Source of the DNA: an uncultured beta proteobacterium
GTDB taxonomy: Bacteria; Pseudomonadota; Gammaproteobacteria; Burkholderiales; Burkholderiaceae_C
Assembly: GCA_903897925.1 (NCBI GenBank)
Contig: CAIUDG010000121.1
Location: forward strand, 1-64,000
Direction of reading: 5' to 3'
Length of the DNA: 64,000 nt
Shown: in pieces, positions 17,284-27,667 of the stretch
How the letters are laid out: every line of letters begins with the position of its first letter
Numbering within the stretch: position 1 is the first letter of the stretch
Translations under genes and position numbers: made by a program
Notes under the pieces: model-generated
What the model was told of the DNA's origin: nothing
Database searches by the model: none
Seen by the model: the letters and a program-made list of their open reading frames with translations, nothing else

Positions 17284-17970
17284 TCGAATCAGGACCCGTT
17301 GGCCCAGGAGTTTGTGGCATTTGCGGTGGAATGCGGGGTGCTGCGCTTTGGTGAGTTCAAGACCAAGGCGGGTCGCATGAGCCCGTATTTTTTCAACGCT
17401 GGCTTGTTTGACGATGGCGCCAGCCTGCTGCGTCTGGCCGGATTCTATGCGCAGCGCGTGCTCGATAGCGGCATCGAGTTCGACATGGTGTTCGGGCCTG
17501 CCTACAAAGGCATTCCGCTGGGCGCAGCGCTGGTGATCGAGCTGGCGCGGCGCGGTCGCAATGTGCCGTTTGCCTATAACCGCAAAGAAGCCAAAGACCA
17601 TGGCGAGGGTGGCACGCTGGTGGGCGCACCGCTGCAGGGCCGGGTGCTGATTGTCGACGACGTGATGTCCGCAGGCACGGCGGCGCGTGAATCGATTGCC
17701 CTGATTGAGGCGGCTGGCGCACGCCCGCACGCTGTCTGCATTGCGCTGGACCGGCAGGAAAAGGCGACCCAGGATGGCCAGGACGTGCCCTACAGCGCGG
17801 TACAGTATGTGCGCGAAACCCTGGGCTTGCAGGTCTGCGCGATTGCTAAGCTGGCCGATTTGATGCAGTATCTGGCGCTTGGCGGGCACGCTGCGTCTGC
17901 ACAGGACCATGCCCGCGTGCTGGCCTATCGCCAGCGTTACGGGGTGGAAGAAGGAACTACAAATACATGA
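17281..17970 (+). CDS. pyrE: Orotate phosphoribosyltransferase
   Basis: It converts orotate and PRPP to OMP in pyrimidine synthesis. The product has 229 residues with MSPYFFNAGLF near the N-terminus, FGPAYKGIPLGAA, and the PRPP-binding motif VLIVDDVMSAGTA. The ATG follows AAGGAAT. The stop overlaps the next start (ATGA), so it is coupled to the DUF4124 gene. Confidence 0.95.
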   Translation: MSNQDPLAQEFVAFAVECGVLRFGEFKTKAGRMSPYFFNAGLFDDGASLLRLAGFYAQRVLDSGIEFDMVFGPAYKGIPLGAALVIELARRGRNVPFAYNRKEAKDHGEGGTLVGAPLQGRVLIVDDVMSAGTAARESIALIEAAGARPHAVCIALDRQEKATQDGQDVPYSAVQYVRETLGLQVCAIAKLADLMQYLALGGHAASAQDHARVLAYRQRYGVEEGTTNT

Positions 17971-18623
17971 ATTACCGGCCGGGGTGGGTATTAATTTTTA
18001 TGCTCTGCGCCACGGCTATGGCCGGGGTCGCCGCTGCGCAGGCCGGCTCGGAGCCGACGGCTTCGGTGTATGCCTGTACCGATTCCCAGGGCCGCAAGCT
18101 GACTTCAGACCGCCCGATTCCGGAATGTGTAGACCGCGAGCAAAAAATACTCAACCCCAGCGGCACCGTGAAGCAGACGCTGGGTCCGGTGCTGACGGCC
18201 CAGGAGCGTGCCAAGCAGGAGGCCAAGGCCAAGCAAGAGCAGGAAGAGCGCAACCGCCAGCTGGAAGAAAAGCGCCGCGACAAACTGCTGCTGATACGCT
18301 TCCCGAACCGCGCCGCGCATGACGCCGAGCGCGCCGATGCCATGGCCCAGATCACGGTTGTTACCAAGGCCGCCGCAGGGCGCCTGGTGGAACTCGGCAA
18401 GCAGCGCAAAAAGCTGGAAGACGAGATGGAGTTTTACAAAAAAGACCCGAGCAAGGCACCGATCTATTTGCAGCGCCAGGTCGAGGACAACACTCAGAGC
18501 ACCGCCGTGCAGAAGCGCTTTCTGGCCGATCAGGAAGAAGAAGTGCGCCGGGTCAACCGGCGCTTTGACGACGAGCTCGAGCGCCTGCGGCCGCTTTGGG
18601 CCGCCGCCGGCATCAATCCGTAA
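17967..18623 (+). CDS. DUF4124-type exported coiled-coil protein
   Basis: A signal peptide (about residues 1-25, ending AAAQA) precedes a short DUF4124-like domain (VYACTDSQGRKLTSDRPIPE). The rest is a highly charged helical region (KQEAKAKQEQEERNRQLEEK) likely to form a coiled coil. It is periplasmic by inference. It overlaps pyrE by four bases, an association common in Burkholderiales. Function is unknown. The 3' end lies in an inverted repeat. Confidence 0.75.
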   Translation: MNYRPGWVLIFMLCATAMAGVAAAQAGSEPTASVYACTDSQGRKLTSDRPIPECVDREQKILNPSGTVKQTLGPVLTAQERAKQEAKAKQEQEERNRQLEEKRRDKLLLIRFPNRAAHDAERADAMAQITVVTKAAAGRLVELGKQRKKLEDEMEFYKKDPSKAPIYLQRQVEDNTQSTAVQKRFLADQEEEVRRVNRRFDDELERLRPLWAAAGINP

Positions 18624-18638
18624 CAGGCGGCCCAAAGC
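18593..18638. terminator. 13-bp inverted repeat at the convergent DUF4124/gatB ends
   Basis: GCTTTGGGCCGCC (18593-18605) is perfectly complementary to GGCGGCCCAAAGC (18626-18638), with a 20-base loop spanning the TAA stop. There is no T-run on either side, so a processing or stability element is as likely as a terminator. Confidence 0.4.
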
Positions 18639-18656
18639 GTCGCCGGGCTCCAGGGT

Positions 18657-20150
18657 TCAGGCGCCCAGCTGGGCCCGCAGCAGTTCATTCACTTGCTGTG
18701 GGTTGGCCCGGCCCTTGCTGGCTTTCATGATCTGACCTACCAGTGCGTTAAAGGCCTTTTCCTTGCCGGCGCGGAACTCTTCCACATTTTTGGCGTTGGC
18801 AGCGATCACCTCCGCCACAATTTTTTCCAGTGCCGCACTGTCGTTCATCTGCCCCAGGTCTTTTTCTCCGACCAGGCGTTCCACCTCGGCGCAGGCTTGC
18901 GCAAAGTCTGCCGGACCGGTGCCTGTGGCGTTCCAGAGTTCCTTGAACAAGGTTTTTGCGCCGGAGCCATTGACCAGGCCCTTGCCCAGCGCGGCAATGA
19001 TGGCCGCGAGTTGCAGCGGGCTGACGCGCGACTGCGCGATGTCGAGCTCGGCGGCATTGAGCGCCGCGCTGAGCTCACCCAGAATCCAGTTGGCGCAAAG
19101 TTTGGGTTGCGCGCAGGCCAGGGTACTGGCTTCAAAATAGCGGGCCAGCGCCTGCGATTGCGTCAGCAGTGCGGCGTCGTAATCGCTCAGACCGTATTCG
19201 CTGGAAAAGCGCGCTGCCATGGCGCGCGGTAATTCGGCCATGCGGGCGCGCACTTCGTCGATCCAGCTTGGTGCGATGCACAGCGGTGGCAGGTCCGGGT
19301 CCGGGAAATAGCGGTAGTCGGCGGCGTCTTCCTTGCTGCGCATGGCGCGGGTTTCGCCGGTGTCCGGGTTGAACAGCACGGTGGCTTGCTCGATGGCGTG
19401 GCCGTCTTCAATTTGTTCGATCTGCCAGCGCACTTCATAGTCGATCGCCTGCTGCATGAACTTGAAGCTGTTCAGATTCTTGATTTCGCGCCGGGTACCG
19501 AGTGGCGCCCCGGGTTTGCGCACCGAGACGTTGGCGTCGCAGCGGAACGAGCCTTCCTGCATATTGCCGTCGCAAATGCAGATCCAGGTAACGATCTTGT
19601 GCAGTTCCTTGGCATAGGCCACGGCTTCGGCGCTGGAGCGCATGTCCGGTTCGGTGACGATTTCCAGCAGCGGGGTGCCGGCGCGGTTCAGGTCGATGCC
19701 GCTTTGGCCGATGAAGTCTTCGTGCAGCGATTTGCCGGCGTCTTCTTCCAGGTGGGCGCGCACCAGGCGCACCGATTTTTTTTCTTCTCCGAGGAAGAAT
19801 TCGACGGCGCCGCCCTGCACCACCGGGATTTCAAACTGGCTGATCTGGTAGCCCTTGGGCAGGTCCGGATAAAAGTAATTTTTGCGCGCAAAAATGCTGC
19901 GTTCGGCGATGTGCGCACCAATCGCCAGACCGAACTGGATGGCGCGTTCAACCGCGCCCTTGTTCATCACCGGCAGCGTGCCCGGCAGGGCCAGATCGAC
20001 TGCGCAGGCCTGGGTGTTCGGCTCGGCGCCAAAGGCGGTGGCGGCGCGCGAAAAAATTTTCGACTGGGTCGACAGCTGGGCGTGGGTTTCGAAACCGATG
20101 ACGACTTCGTAGCCGCCCACCAGAAGGGATTTTTGGATGTCGCTTGCCAT
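18657..20150 (-). CDS. gatB: Asp-tRNA(Asn)/Glu-tRNA(Gln) amidotransferase subunit B
   Basis: This subunit binds the tRNA and activates the Asp or Glu moiety in the GatCAB complex. The ATG at 20150 ([10 protein letters not shown]) gives 497 residues, the usual length. Motifs include [47 protein letters not shown] and [13 protein letters not shown]. The C-terminus is the GatB/YqeY domain ([15 protein letters not shown]). It is the last gene of gatC-gatA-gatB, with two bases between the gatA stop and this start. Confidence 0.97.
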   Translation of the reverse strand: MASDIQKSLLVGGYEVVIGFETHAQLSTQSKIFSRAATAFGAEPNTQACAVDLALPGTLPVMNKGAVERAIQFGLAIGAHIAERSIFARKNYFYPDLPKGYQISQFEIPVVQGGAVEFFLGEEKKSVRLVRAHLEEDAGKSLHEDFIGQSGIDLNRAGTPLLEIVTEPDMRSSAEAVAYAKELHKIVTWICICDGNMQEGSFRCDANVSVRKPGAPLGTRREIKNLNSFKFMQQAIDYEVRWQIEQIEDGHAIEQATVLFNPDTGETRAMRSKEDAADYRYFPDPDLPPLCIAPSWIDEVRARMAELPRAMAARFSSEYGLSDYDAALLTQSQALARYFEASTLACAQPKLCANWILGELSAALNAAELDIAQSRVSPLQLAAIIAALGKGLVNGSGAKTLFKELWNATGTGPADFAQACAEVERLVGEKDLGQMNDSAALEKIVAEVIAANAKNVEEFRAGKEKAFNALVGQIMKASKGRANPQQVNELLRAQLGA

Positions 20151-20152
20151 GT

Positions 20153-21676
20153 TCAGATTCCTGCGGGCTTGGCGCGGTGAAAGTCGGTGGTTTGCTGGAA
20201 GCGGTGTGCCAGATTGAGCAGGCGCGCTTCCTGGAAGTAATTGCCAATCAGCTGCATGCCAATCGGCATGCCGCGGTCGGCGCTGGCGCTGGCAAAGCCC
20301 ACCGGCAAGCTCATGCCGGGCAGGCCGGCCAGCGAGCCGGGCAGGGTAAAGATGTCGGCCAGGTAGTTGGCCACCGGGTCGTCCGACATAGCGCCGAGTT
20401 TCCAGGCCACGGTGGGGGCGACCGGGCCGGCGATGACGTCGCATTCCTTGAAGGCGTTCTGGAAGTCGTCGGCGATCATGCGGCGAATTTTTTGCGCCTG
20501 CAGGTAGTAGGCGTCGTAGTAGCCGTGCGACAGCACATAGGTGCCGATCATGATGCGGCGCTGCACTTCGTCGCCAAAGCCTTCGGAGCGGGTCTTCTGG
20601 TACATATCGGCCAGGTCACCGTACTGGGCCGCGCGGTGGCCGAACTTGACGCCGTCGAAGCGGCTCAGGTTGCTCGAGGCCTCGGCCGGCGCAATGATGT
20701 AGTACACCGGAATCGACAACTCGGTGCGTGGCAGCGAAATGGGCACCAGGCGGGCGCCGAGTTTTTCGTATTCGGCCAGTGCGCTGTCGATGTGCGTGCG
20801 CACGTCGTCGGCCAAGCCTTCGCCAAAAAATTCTTTCGGCACGCCGATGCGCAGCCCTTCAATCGAGTCGTTCAGCTGGCGGCTGTAATCTTCGGCCGGC
20901 AGATCGATGGAGGTGGCGTCGCGGTCCAGGTCGGGGCCGCACAGGGCGCTCAGCAGCAGCGCGCAGTCCTGCGCACTGCGCGCCATGGGGCCGGCCTGGT
21001 CCAGGCTGGAGGCAAAGGCCACCATGCCGTAGCGCGAAGCCCGGCCGTAGGTCGGCTTGATGCCGGTGATGCCGCAAAACGCAGCGGGTTGGCGAATCGA
21101 GCCGCCGGTGTCGGTGCCGGTGGCGGCCGGTGTCAGGCGTGCCGCTACCGCCACGGCGCTGCCGCCCGAGGAGCCGCCCGGCACACGTTGTGTATCCCAG
21201 GGATTGCGCACTGGCTGCGCAGCGTCGAAGCCGACCGGAGCGATGGCCGAGTTTTCGTTGCTCGAACCCATGGCAAATTCATCGCAATTGAGCTTGCCCA
21301 GCGTGACCATGCCGCTGCTGGCCAGTTTCGCCACTACGGTGGCGTCAAACGGCGAGCGGTAGTCCTTGAGCATGCGCGAACCGGCCGTGGTAGCGAAGTC
21401 GCGGGTGACAAAAATGTCCTTGTGCGCAATCGGCAGGCCTTCGAGTGCGCCGCCGTTTCCCTGGGCCAGCCGGGCGTCGGCCGCGGCGGCTTGCGCCAGC
21501 GTTACTTCCGGGCGCACGTCAACAAAGGCGCCGAGCGCCGTGTGCTCCTGCATGCGCTGCAGAAAGTGCTGCGCCACTTCGGTGGCGGAAACCTGTTTGC
21601 TGGCCAGTGCGCCGCTGAGCGCGTGCAGGCTCAGGTCGTGCAGGGCCTGTTGGGACAGAGAGGAGGGAGTCGTCAT
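20153..21676 (-). CDS. gatA: Asp-tRNA(Asn)/Glu-tRNA(Gln) amidotransferase subunit A
   Basis: This is the glutaminase subunit, which feeds ammonia to GatB. The product has 507 residues of the amidase-signature fold. The catalytic Ser-cisSer-Lys triad lies in [24 protein letters not shown] and [14 protein letters not shown]. The operon order gatC-gatA-gatB and close spacing are canonical. Long open frames on the opposite strand are composition shadows. Confidence 0.97.
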   Translation of the reverse strand: MTTPSSLSQQALHDLSLHALSGALASKQVSATEVAQHFLQRMQEHTALGAFVDVRPEVTLAQAAAADARLAQGNGGALEGLPIAHKDIFVTRDFATTAGSRMLKDYRSPFDATVVAKLASSGMVTLGKLNCDEFAMGSSNENSAIAPVGFDAAQPVRNPWDTQRVPGGSSGGSAVAVAARLTPAATGTDTGGSIRQPAAFCGITGIKPTYGRASRYGMVAFASSLDQAGPMARSAQDCALLLSALCGPDLDRDATSIDLPAEDYSRQLNDSIEGLRIGVPKEFFGEGLADDVRTHIDSALAEYEKLGARLVPISLPRTELSIPVYYIIAPAEASSNLSRFDGVKFGHRAAQYGDLADMYQKTRSEGFGDEVQRRIMIGTYVLSHGYYDAYYLQAQKIRRMIADDFQNAFKECDVIAGPVAPTVAWKLGAMSDDPVANYLADIFTLPGSLAGLPGMSLPVGFASASADRGMPIGMQLIGNYFQEARLLNLAHRFQQTTDFHRAKPAGI

Positions 21677-21688
21677 GGTGGCGCGGCC

Positions 21689-21988
21689 TTATTCGATAAC
21701 CTTGGGAACCAGGAACAGGCCGCGCTCCACGGCGGGCGCACTGCGCTGATTGGCTTCGCGCTGGTTGCTCTCACTGACGATGTCTTCGCGCAGGCGCAGC
21801 GCAATATCGCCAATCGCCTCGACCGGATGCGCCAGTGGCGTGATGCCACTGGTGTCGACCGCGCGCATTTGCTCGACGATGTCGAAAAAACTGTTCATTT
21901 GGCCCAGCAGGCGCTCGCTTTGCGGCGCGTCCAGGGACAGGCGCGCCAGCTTGGCGATCCGCGCAATGTCGTTACTTGTCAGTGACAT
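21689..21988 (-). CDS. gatC: Asp-tRNA(Asn)/Glu-tRNA(Gln) amidotransferase subunit C
   Basis: This 99-residue subunit wraps around and stabilises the GatA-GatB interface. The N-terminus ([13 protein letters not shown]), the segment [15 protein letters not shown] and the PLAHPV motif are characteristic. It is first in the operon and divergent from mreB across about 200 bases that should hold both promoters. Confidence 0.95.
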   Translation of the reverse strand: MSLTSNDIARIAKLARLSLDAPQSERLLGQMNSFFDIVEQMRAVDTSGITPLAHPVEAIGDIALRLREDIVSESNQREANQRSAPAVERGLFLVPKVIE

Positions 21989-22053
21989 GGATGAAATTGA
22001 AGTGAAAACAATCGGATTCGCACTTTCATCGGCTTGGTAAAGCCGGTCAGTGA

Positions 22054-23235
<1,182 letters not shown>

Positions 23236-23250
23236 TCCTTAGGTACAGCG

Positions 23251-24174
23251 ATGCCACTGGGTACGCTGGACAGAGATCCCCCTCCCTTCTTTCGCCAGGG
23301 CCCTTCGGCGCTGTCGAAGCTGGCCGTCTGCAGTGCGCTGGCACTGTTTCTGATGGTTGCCGACGCGCGTTTTCAGGTGATTCAACCACTGCGCGTGGTG
23401 CTGGGCGTGGTGTTGTACCCGGCGCAATGGTTGGCGATGCAACCTTTGCGTCTGGCCAGCTATACCGCAGAATATTTTTCCTCCCTGAATGAGGCGCAGT
23501 CGGACAAGGAGTCCGCCTACAAGAAACTGGGCTTGCAGTCGCTCAAGGCGAGCCAGGTGGACCAGCTGACCCTGGAAAACCAGCGCTTGCGCAAATTGCT
23601 CGACTTGCGTGGGCGCCTGCAAACCAGCGGCATCGCGGCGCAGGTCATTTATGACGCCGCCGATCCCTATACCCGCAAGGTAGTGATTGACAAGGGCCTG
23701 CTGAACCACATCGCCCTGGGTTCGCCAGTGCTGGATGAAGCAGGGGTGCTCGGTCAGGTCACGCGCATCTATCCACTGGTCAGCGAAGTCACCCTGGTGA
23801 CGGACCGTGACCATGCCATGCCGGTGCTCAATACCCGCACCGGCGCACGCGGCGTCGCGTTTGGCGACACTTCCATGCACGCCGATGCCATCGAGCTGCG
23901 CTACATGGCCGCCAATGCCGACGTTGTGGTGGGTGACCTGCTGACCACCAGCGGTGTGGATGGGGTCTACCCCCCAGGCCTGCCGGTGGCGCGTGTGGAA
24001 AAGGTGGACCGCCATGTGGACGCCGTGTTTGCCCGCATTTATTGCGTGCCGCTGGCGCTGGTGTCGGCGTCCAGCCATGTGCTGGTGCTCGAACCTCTGA
24101 CCGCCAGTTTGCCGCCGCGCCCCCAGGACGCGCCGGTGGCGCCTATCAACAACAAACGCGGAGAGGGTCGCTGA
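23251..24174 (+). CDS. mreC: Rod-shape-determining protein MreC
   Basis: This bitopic inner-membrane protein scaffolds the elongasome and activates PBP2. The product has 307 residues: a short cytoplasmic tail (PPPFFRQGPSALSKL), one membrane segment, a coiled coil (VDQLTLENQRLRKLLDL) and the beta-rich MreC domain. Its stop overlaps the mreD start (ATGA). Confidence 0.95.
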   Translation: MPLGTLDRDPPPFFRQGPSALSKLAVCSALALFLMVADARFQVIQPLRVVLGVVLYPAQWLAMQPLRLASYTAEYFSSLNEAQSDKESAYKKLGLQSLKASQVDQLTLENQRLRKLLDLRGRLQTSGIAAQVIYDAADPYTRKVVIDKGLLNHIALGSPVLDEAGVLGQVTRIYPLVSEVTLVTDRDHAMPVLNTRTGARGVAFGDTSMHADAIELRYMAANADVVVGDLLTTSGVDGVYPPGLPVARVEKVDRHVDAVFARIYCVPLALVSASSHVLVLEPLTASLPPRPQDAPVAPINNKRGEGR

Positions 24175-24704
24175 TGATCATGCGCCAGGGCCAGCAACTG
24201 CTGTTGCCAGCCAATCCCTTGTTCATCTGGTCGAGCATGATCGGCGGCCTGGTTTGCAACATGCTGTTGAACATGGGTGTCTGGGGCCGTGCCGGCTGGG
24301 TGCCTGATTTACTGGCGGTGGTGCTGGTGTTCTGGAGCGTGCACCAGCCGCTGCGCGTCAGCATTGGTGCTGCCTTTGTATTTGGTCTGTTGATGGATGT
24401 GCACCAGGGTGCCCTGCTTGGGCAGCATGCCATGTCGTATACGGTGCTGAGCTTTTTTGCCATCACCATCCACCGGCGCCTGCTGTGGTTTACGGTGCCA
24501 TCGCAGGCGGCGCAGGTGTTTCCCCTGTTCGCTGCGGCGCACGCCGTGGAGCTGAGTTTGCGCATGCTCGCTGGCGGCGCGTTCCCGGGCTTTTCCATGC
24601 TGCTGGCGCCGGTGCTGGAAGCCGCACTGTGGCCGCTGGCCAATATTCTGTTGCTGGCGCCGCAGCGCCGGGCCCCGGATCCCGACGCGAACCGTCCCTT
24701 GTGA
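24174..24704 (+). CDS. mreD: Rod-shape-determining protein MreD
   Basis: This is a small polytopic inner-membrane partner of MreC and PBP2. The ATG at 24174 overlaps the mreC stop and gives 176 residues. Five or so hydrophobic segments are visible, with VPDLLAVVLVFW and VFGLLMDVHQGALLG, which match the family. Confidence 0.93.
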   Translation: MIMRQGQQLLLPANPLFIWSSMIGGLVCNMLLNMGVWGRAGWVPDLLAVVLVFWSVHQPLRVSIGAAFVFGLLMDVHQGALLGQHAMSYTVLSFFAITIHRRLLWFTVPSQAAQVFPLFAAAHAVELSLRMLAGGAFPGFSMLLAPVLEAALWPLANILLLAPQRRAPDPDANRPL

Positions 24705-24720
24705 AAGAGCGTCTGCAGCC

Positions 24721-26664
24721 ATGATGGAACTGCGCAATGTCCAAGCCGACCTGGCGCGTTTTCGCGCGCGTGTTTTTGTCGTCAGCCTGGTGGTGCTGCT
24801 GTGTTTTCTGCTGTTGCTGTCGCGTCTGATCTATCTGCAGATCTGGCGCCACGAAGACTTGCGCGCGCAGGCCGAAAATAACCGCACATCGATTGTTCCT
24901 ATCGTGCCAAACCGTGGCCTGATCCTGGACCGCAACGGGGTGGTGCTGGCCAACAATTATTCGGCCTATACGCTGGAAATCACGCCGAGCAAGGTGGAGT
25001 CGCTGGAGCAGACGATTGAAGACTTGTCCAAACTCATGGACATCACGCCACGTGACCGGCGCCGTTTCAAGAAGCTGATGGAGGAGTCGAAAAGTTTTGA
25101 GTCCTTGCCGATCCGCACGCGGCTGAGCGATGCCGAAGTGGCCCGTTTTGCGGCGCAGCGCTTCCGTTTTCCCGGTGTCGACATCAAGGCCCGGCTGTTT
25201 CGCAATTATCCGTATGGCGAACTGGCAAGCCACGTGATTGGCTACATCGGCCGCATCAACCAGAGCGAAAAGGACAAGATCGACGACAGCGACGACCAGG
25301 CCAACTACCGCGGCACCGAATACATTGGCAAGCTCGGTGTCGAGCAGAGTTACGAGTCCGAGCTGCACGGCGTTACCGGGGTTGAACAAATCGAAACCTC
25401 GGCCGGTGGCCGGGCGGTGCGCAAGCTGGCGACCAATCCGGCGACGCCTGGAAATACTGTGATGTTGTCGCTCGATATCAAGTTGCAAAGCCTGATCGAG
25501 ACCATGTATGGTGCGCGCCGCGGCGCCCTGGTGGCGATGAATCCAAAGACCGGGGAAATCCTGGCCTTTGTCAGCAAGCCGACCTTTGATCCGAATCTGT
25601 TTGTCGAAGGCATCGACAGCGAAAGCTGGCAGGCCTTGAACGAGTCGCCGGACAAGCCGCTGCTGAACCGAGCCCTGCGCGGAACCTATCCGCCGGGCTC
25701 AACCTACAAACCCTTTATGGCACTGGCGGCGCTCGAAACCGGCACCCGCACGCCGGAGCAAAGTATTTCCGATCCCGGCTTCTTCCTGTTTGGCGGACAC
25801 CGTTTCCGTGACGACAAGGAAGGCGGTCATGGGCTGGTCAATATGTACCGCTCCATCGTGCTGTCCTGTGACACCTATTACTACATGCTGGCGAATGACC
25901 TCGGGGTGGACACCATCCATGACCAGATGCAGCGCTTTGGCTTTGGCGAACTTACCGGTGTAGACATCCTGGGCGAAACCCGCGGCTTGCTGCCGTCCAC
26001 CGAATGGAAGCGCCGGGCCTACAAGCGCGCCGACCAGCAACGCTGGTATGCCGGGGAAACCATTTCGCTGGGCATTGGCCAGGGCTACAACTCATTCACC
26101 ATGCTGCAAATAGCGCAGGCGGTGGCAACCTTGGCCAACAACGGCGTGCGCCATCCGCCGCGCCTGGTGACCGCCACCGAAAACACCCTGACCCACGCCA
26201 AGGTGCCGGTGGAATTGCCGCCGGCTGTCGATCTGGGCATCAAGCCGGCACACCTGGATGTGGTGCACAAGGCCATGGTCGGCGTCACCCTGGAAGGCAC
26301 TTCGGCACGGGCGTTTGCCGGAACCCCTTATGTCAGCGCCGGCAAGACTGGCACCGCGCAGGCGGTGGGCTTGGGCAAAGACCAGAAATACGACGCCCAC
26401 AACATGGAAGAGCATTTGCGTGACCATGCGCTGTACGTCGCCTACGCACCGGCCGACGACCCCCAGATTGCGATTGCCATGGTGGTCGAAAATGCCGGTT
26501 TTGGCGCCGAGCAAGCGGCCCCGATTGCCCGCCGTGTGATGGACTACTGGTTGTTGCACCAATACCCGAACGAAGAAGACATGGCGGCAGTCAGCAAGGG
26601 CCAGGCGGCTGCGCCGATTGGCAAGCCGCTGGATGCCGCCAGCGTACCCTGGCCACGCAAGTAG
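24721..26664 (+). CDS. mrdA: Penicillin-binding protein 2 (elongasome transpeptidase)
   Basis: This class B PBP crosslinks lateral-wall peptidoglycan. The product has 647 residues: an N-terminal membrane anchor (VVSLVVLLCFLLLLSRLIYL), a dimerisation domain starting NRGLILDRNGVVLANN, and a transpeptidase domain with Ser327 in PPGSTYKPF, the SCD variant of the second motif (VLSCDTYYYM), and KTG with Lys542 in SAGKTGTAQA. It lies 16 bases after mreD. The usual rodA neighbour does not follow. Confidence 0.96.
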   Translation: MMELRNVQADLARFRARVFVVSLVVLLCFLLLLSRLIYLQIWRHEDLRAQAENNRTSIVPIVPNRGLILDRNGVVLANNYSAYTLEITPSKVESLEQTIEDLSKLMDITPRDRRRFKKLMEESKSFESLPIRTRLSDAEVARFAAQRFRFPGVDIKARLFRNYPYGELASHVIGYIGRINQSEKDKIDDSDDQANYRGTEYIGKLGVEQSYESELHGVTGVEQIETSAGGRAVRKLATNPATPGNTVMLSLDIKLQSLIETMYGARRGALVAMNPKTGEILAFVSKPTFDPNLFVEGIDSESWQALNESPDKPLLNRALRGTYPPGSTYKPFMALAALETGTRTPEQSISDPGFFLFGGHRFRDDKEGGHGLVNMYRSIVLSCDTYYYMLANDLGVDTIHDQMQRFGFGELTGVDILGETRGLLPSTEWKRRAYKRADQQRWYAGETISLGIGQGYNSFTMLQIAQAVATLANNGVRHPPRLVTATENTLTHAKVPVELPPAVDLGIKPAHLDVVHKAMVGVTLEGTSARAFAGTPYVSAGKTGTAQAVGLGKDQKYDAHNMEEHLRDHALYVAYAPADDPQIAIAMVVENAGFGAEQAAPIARRVMDYWLLHQYPNEEDMAAVSKGQAAAPIGKPLDAASVPWPRK

Positions 26665-26694
26665 CCGCGGTCAGAATACCGGCCGCCCAGCTTC

Positions 26695-27456
26695 CTAGGA
26701 GCGCAGAAAAGCGTCGTAGCCGGTTTTCAGTATCAGCGCGGCGACAACGCCGATAAACACCACGCGTACAAAAGCGGTTCCGTGCTTCAGTGCCAGGTGG
26801 GTGCCGCACAGGCTGCCGGCAATATTGGCCAGACCCATGGCCAGGGCAAAGTGCCACCAGATGTGGCCCTTAAAGGCAAAGATGGCCAGTGCCGCCAGAT
26901 TGGTCGCGGTGTTGAGTAATTTGGCAGCGGCCGAAGCGTGCAGAAAGTCATAGCCCAGGATGCGCACCATGCAAAACACGAAAAAGCTACCCGTTCCGGG
27001 ACCGAAAAATCCGTCGTAGAGCCCGATGGCGGCGCCGATGGCCACCGCCAGCAGGGTCTCCTGCAAACCCTTGAAGCGCGGCGCATGGTGGTGCCCCAGG
27101 TCCTTGCGTGCCAGGGTATAGAGCAACACCAGCAGCAGAATTGCCGGCAGCAGCTTGCGCAAGAAGGTGGGCGACACCTGGGTCACCAGCCAGGCGCCCA
27201 GCAGTGCCGCGCAAAAACCGGCCAGCGCCGCCGGACCGAGCGCGTGCCAAGGCAGGCGCACCCGCCTGCTGTATTGCACGGTGGCAATGCCGGTACCCCA
27301 GATGGCCGCTGCCTTGTTGGTGCCAAACAGGGTTGCCGGGTGGGCCTGGGGAAAGGCAGCGAACAGGGCCGGTATCAGAATCAGGCCGCCACCGCCGACG
27401 ATGGAATCGATAAATCCCGCCAGCAGGGAGGCCAGAGTCATGAGCAGTAAATCCAT
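26695..27456 (-). CDS. TauE/SafE (TSUP) family membrane transporter
   Basis: The product has 253 residues from the ATG at 27456, with 7-8 hydrophobic segments. The motifs GFIDSIVGGGGLILIPAL and GTNKAAAIWGT are typical of the family, which often exports sulfur compounds or organic anions. No sulfur-metabolism gene is adjacent, so the substrate is open. It is convergent with mrdA. Confidence 0.88.
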   Translation of the reverse strand: MDLLLMTLASLLAGFIDSIVGGGGLILIPALFAAFPQAHPATLFGTNKAAAIWGTGIATVQYSRRVRLPWHALGPAALAGFCAALLGAWLVTQVSPTFLRKLLPAILLLVLLYTLARKDLGHHHAPRFKGLQETLLAVAIGAAIGLYDGFFGPGTGSFFVFCMVRILGYDFLHASAAAKLLNTATNLAALAIFAFKGHIWWHFALAMGLANIAGSLCGTHLALKHGTAFVRVVFIGVVAALILKTGYDAFLRS

Positions 27457-27667
27457 GGGGGGATTGTCGCATCGGCAGTGCGATCGGATTTTGCTGAACA
27501 AAGCGGCGCTACCTGTGGCGCCCAAGTCTTTAATCTGCGCGCTGGTCTTTCATTGGCCGCCCCCTTAGCGGTACAGCGCCGGGGGAAAAGAAATAGCCGG
27601 TGGGCAATTTGCTTTGCACCACTCCAAGCGCCGGTCACGGGGGCTGCGCGAAAAATCTGTCTGTTGA

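Noticed and set aside
20144..21985. A 613-codon open frame on the plus strand across gatA and gatC
   Set aside because: It is antisense to two clear genes in high-GC DNA, and its product is repetitive (Gly, Ala, His, Gln-rich) with no recognisable domain.
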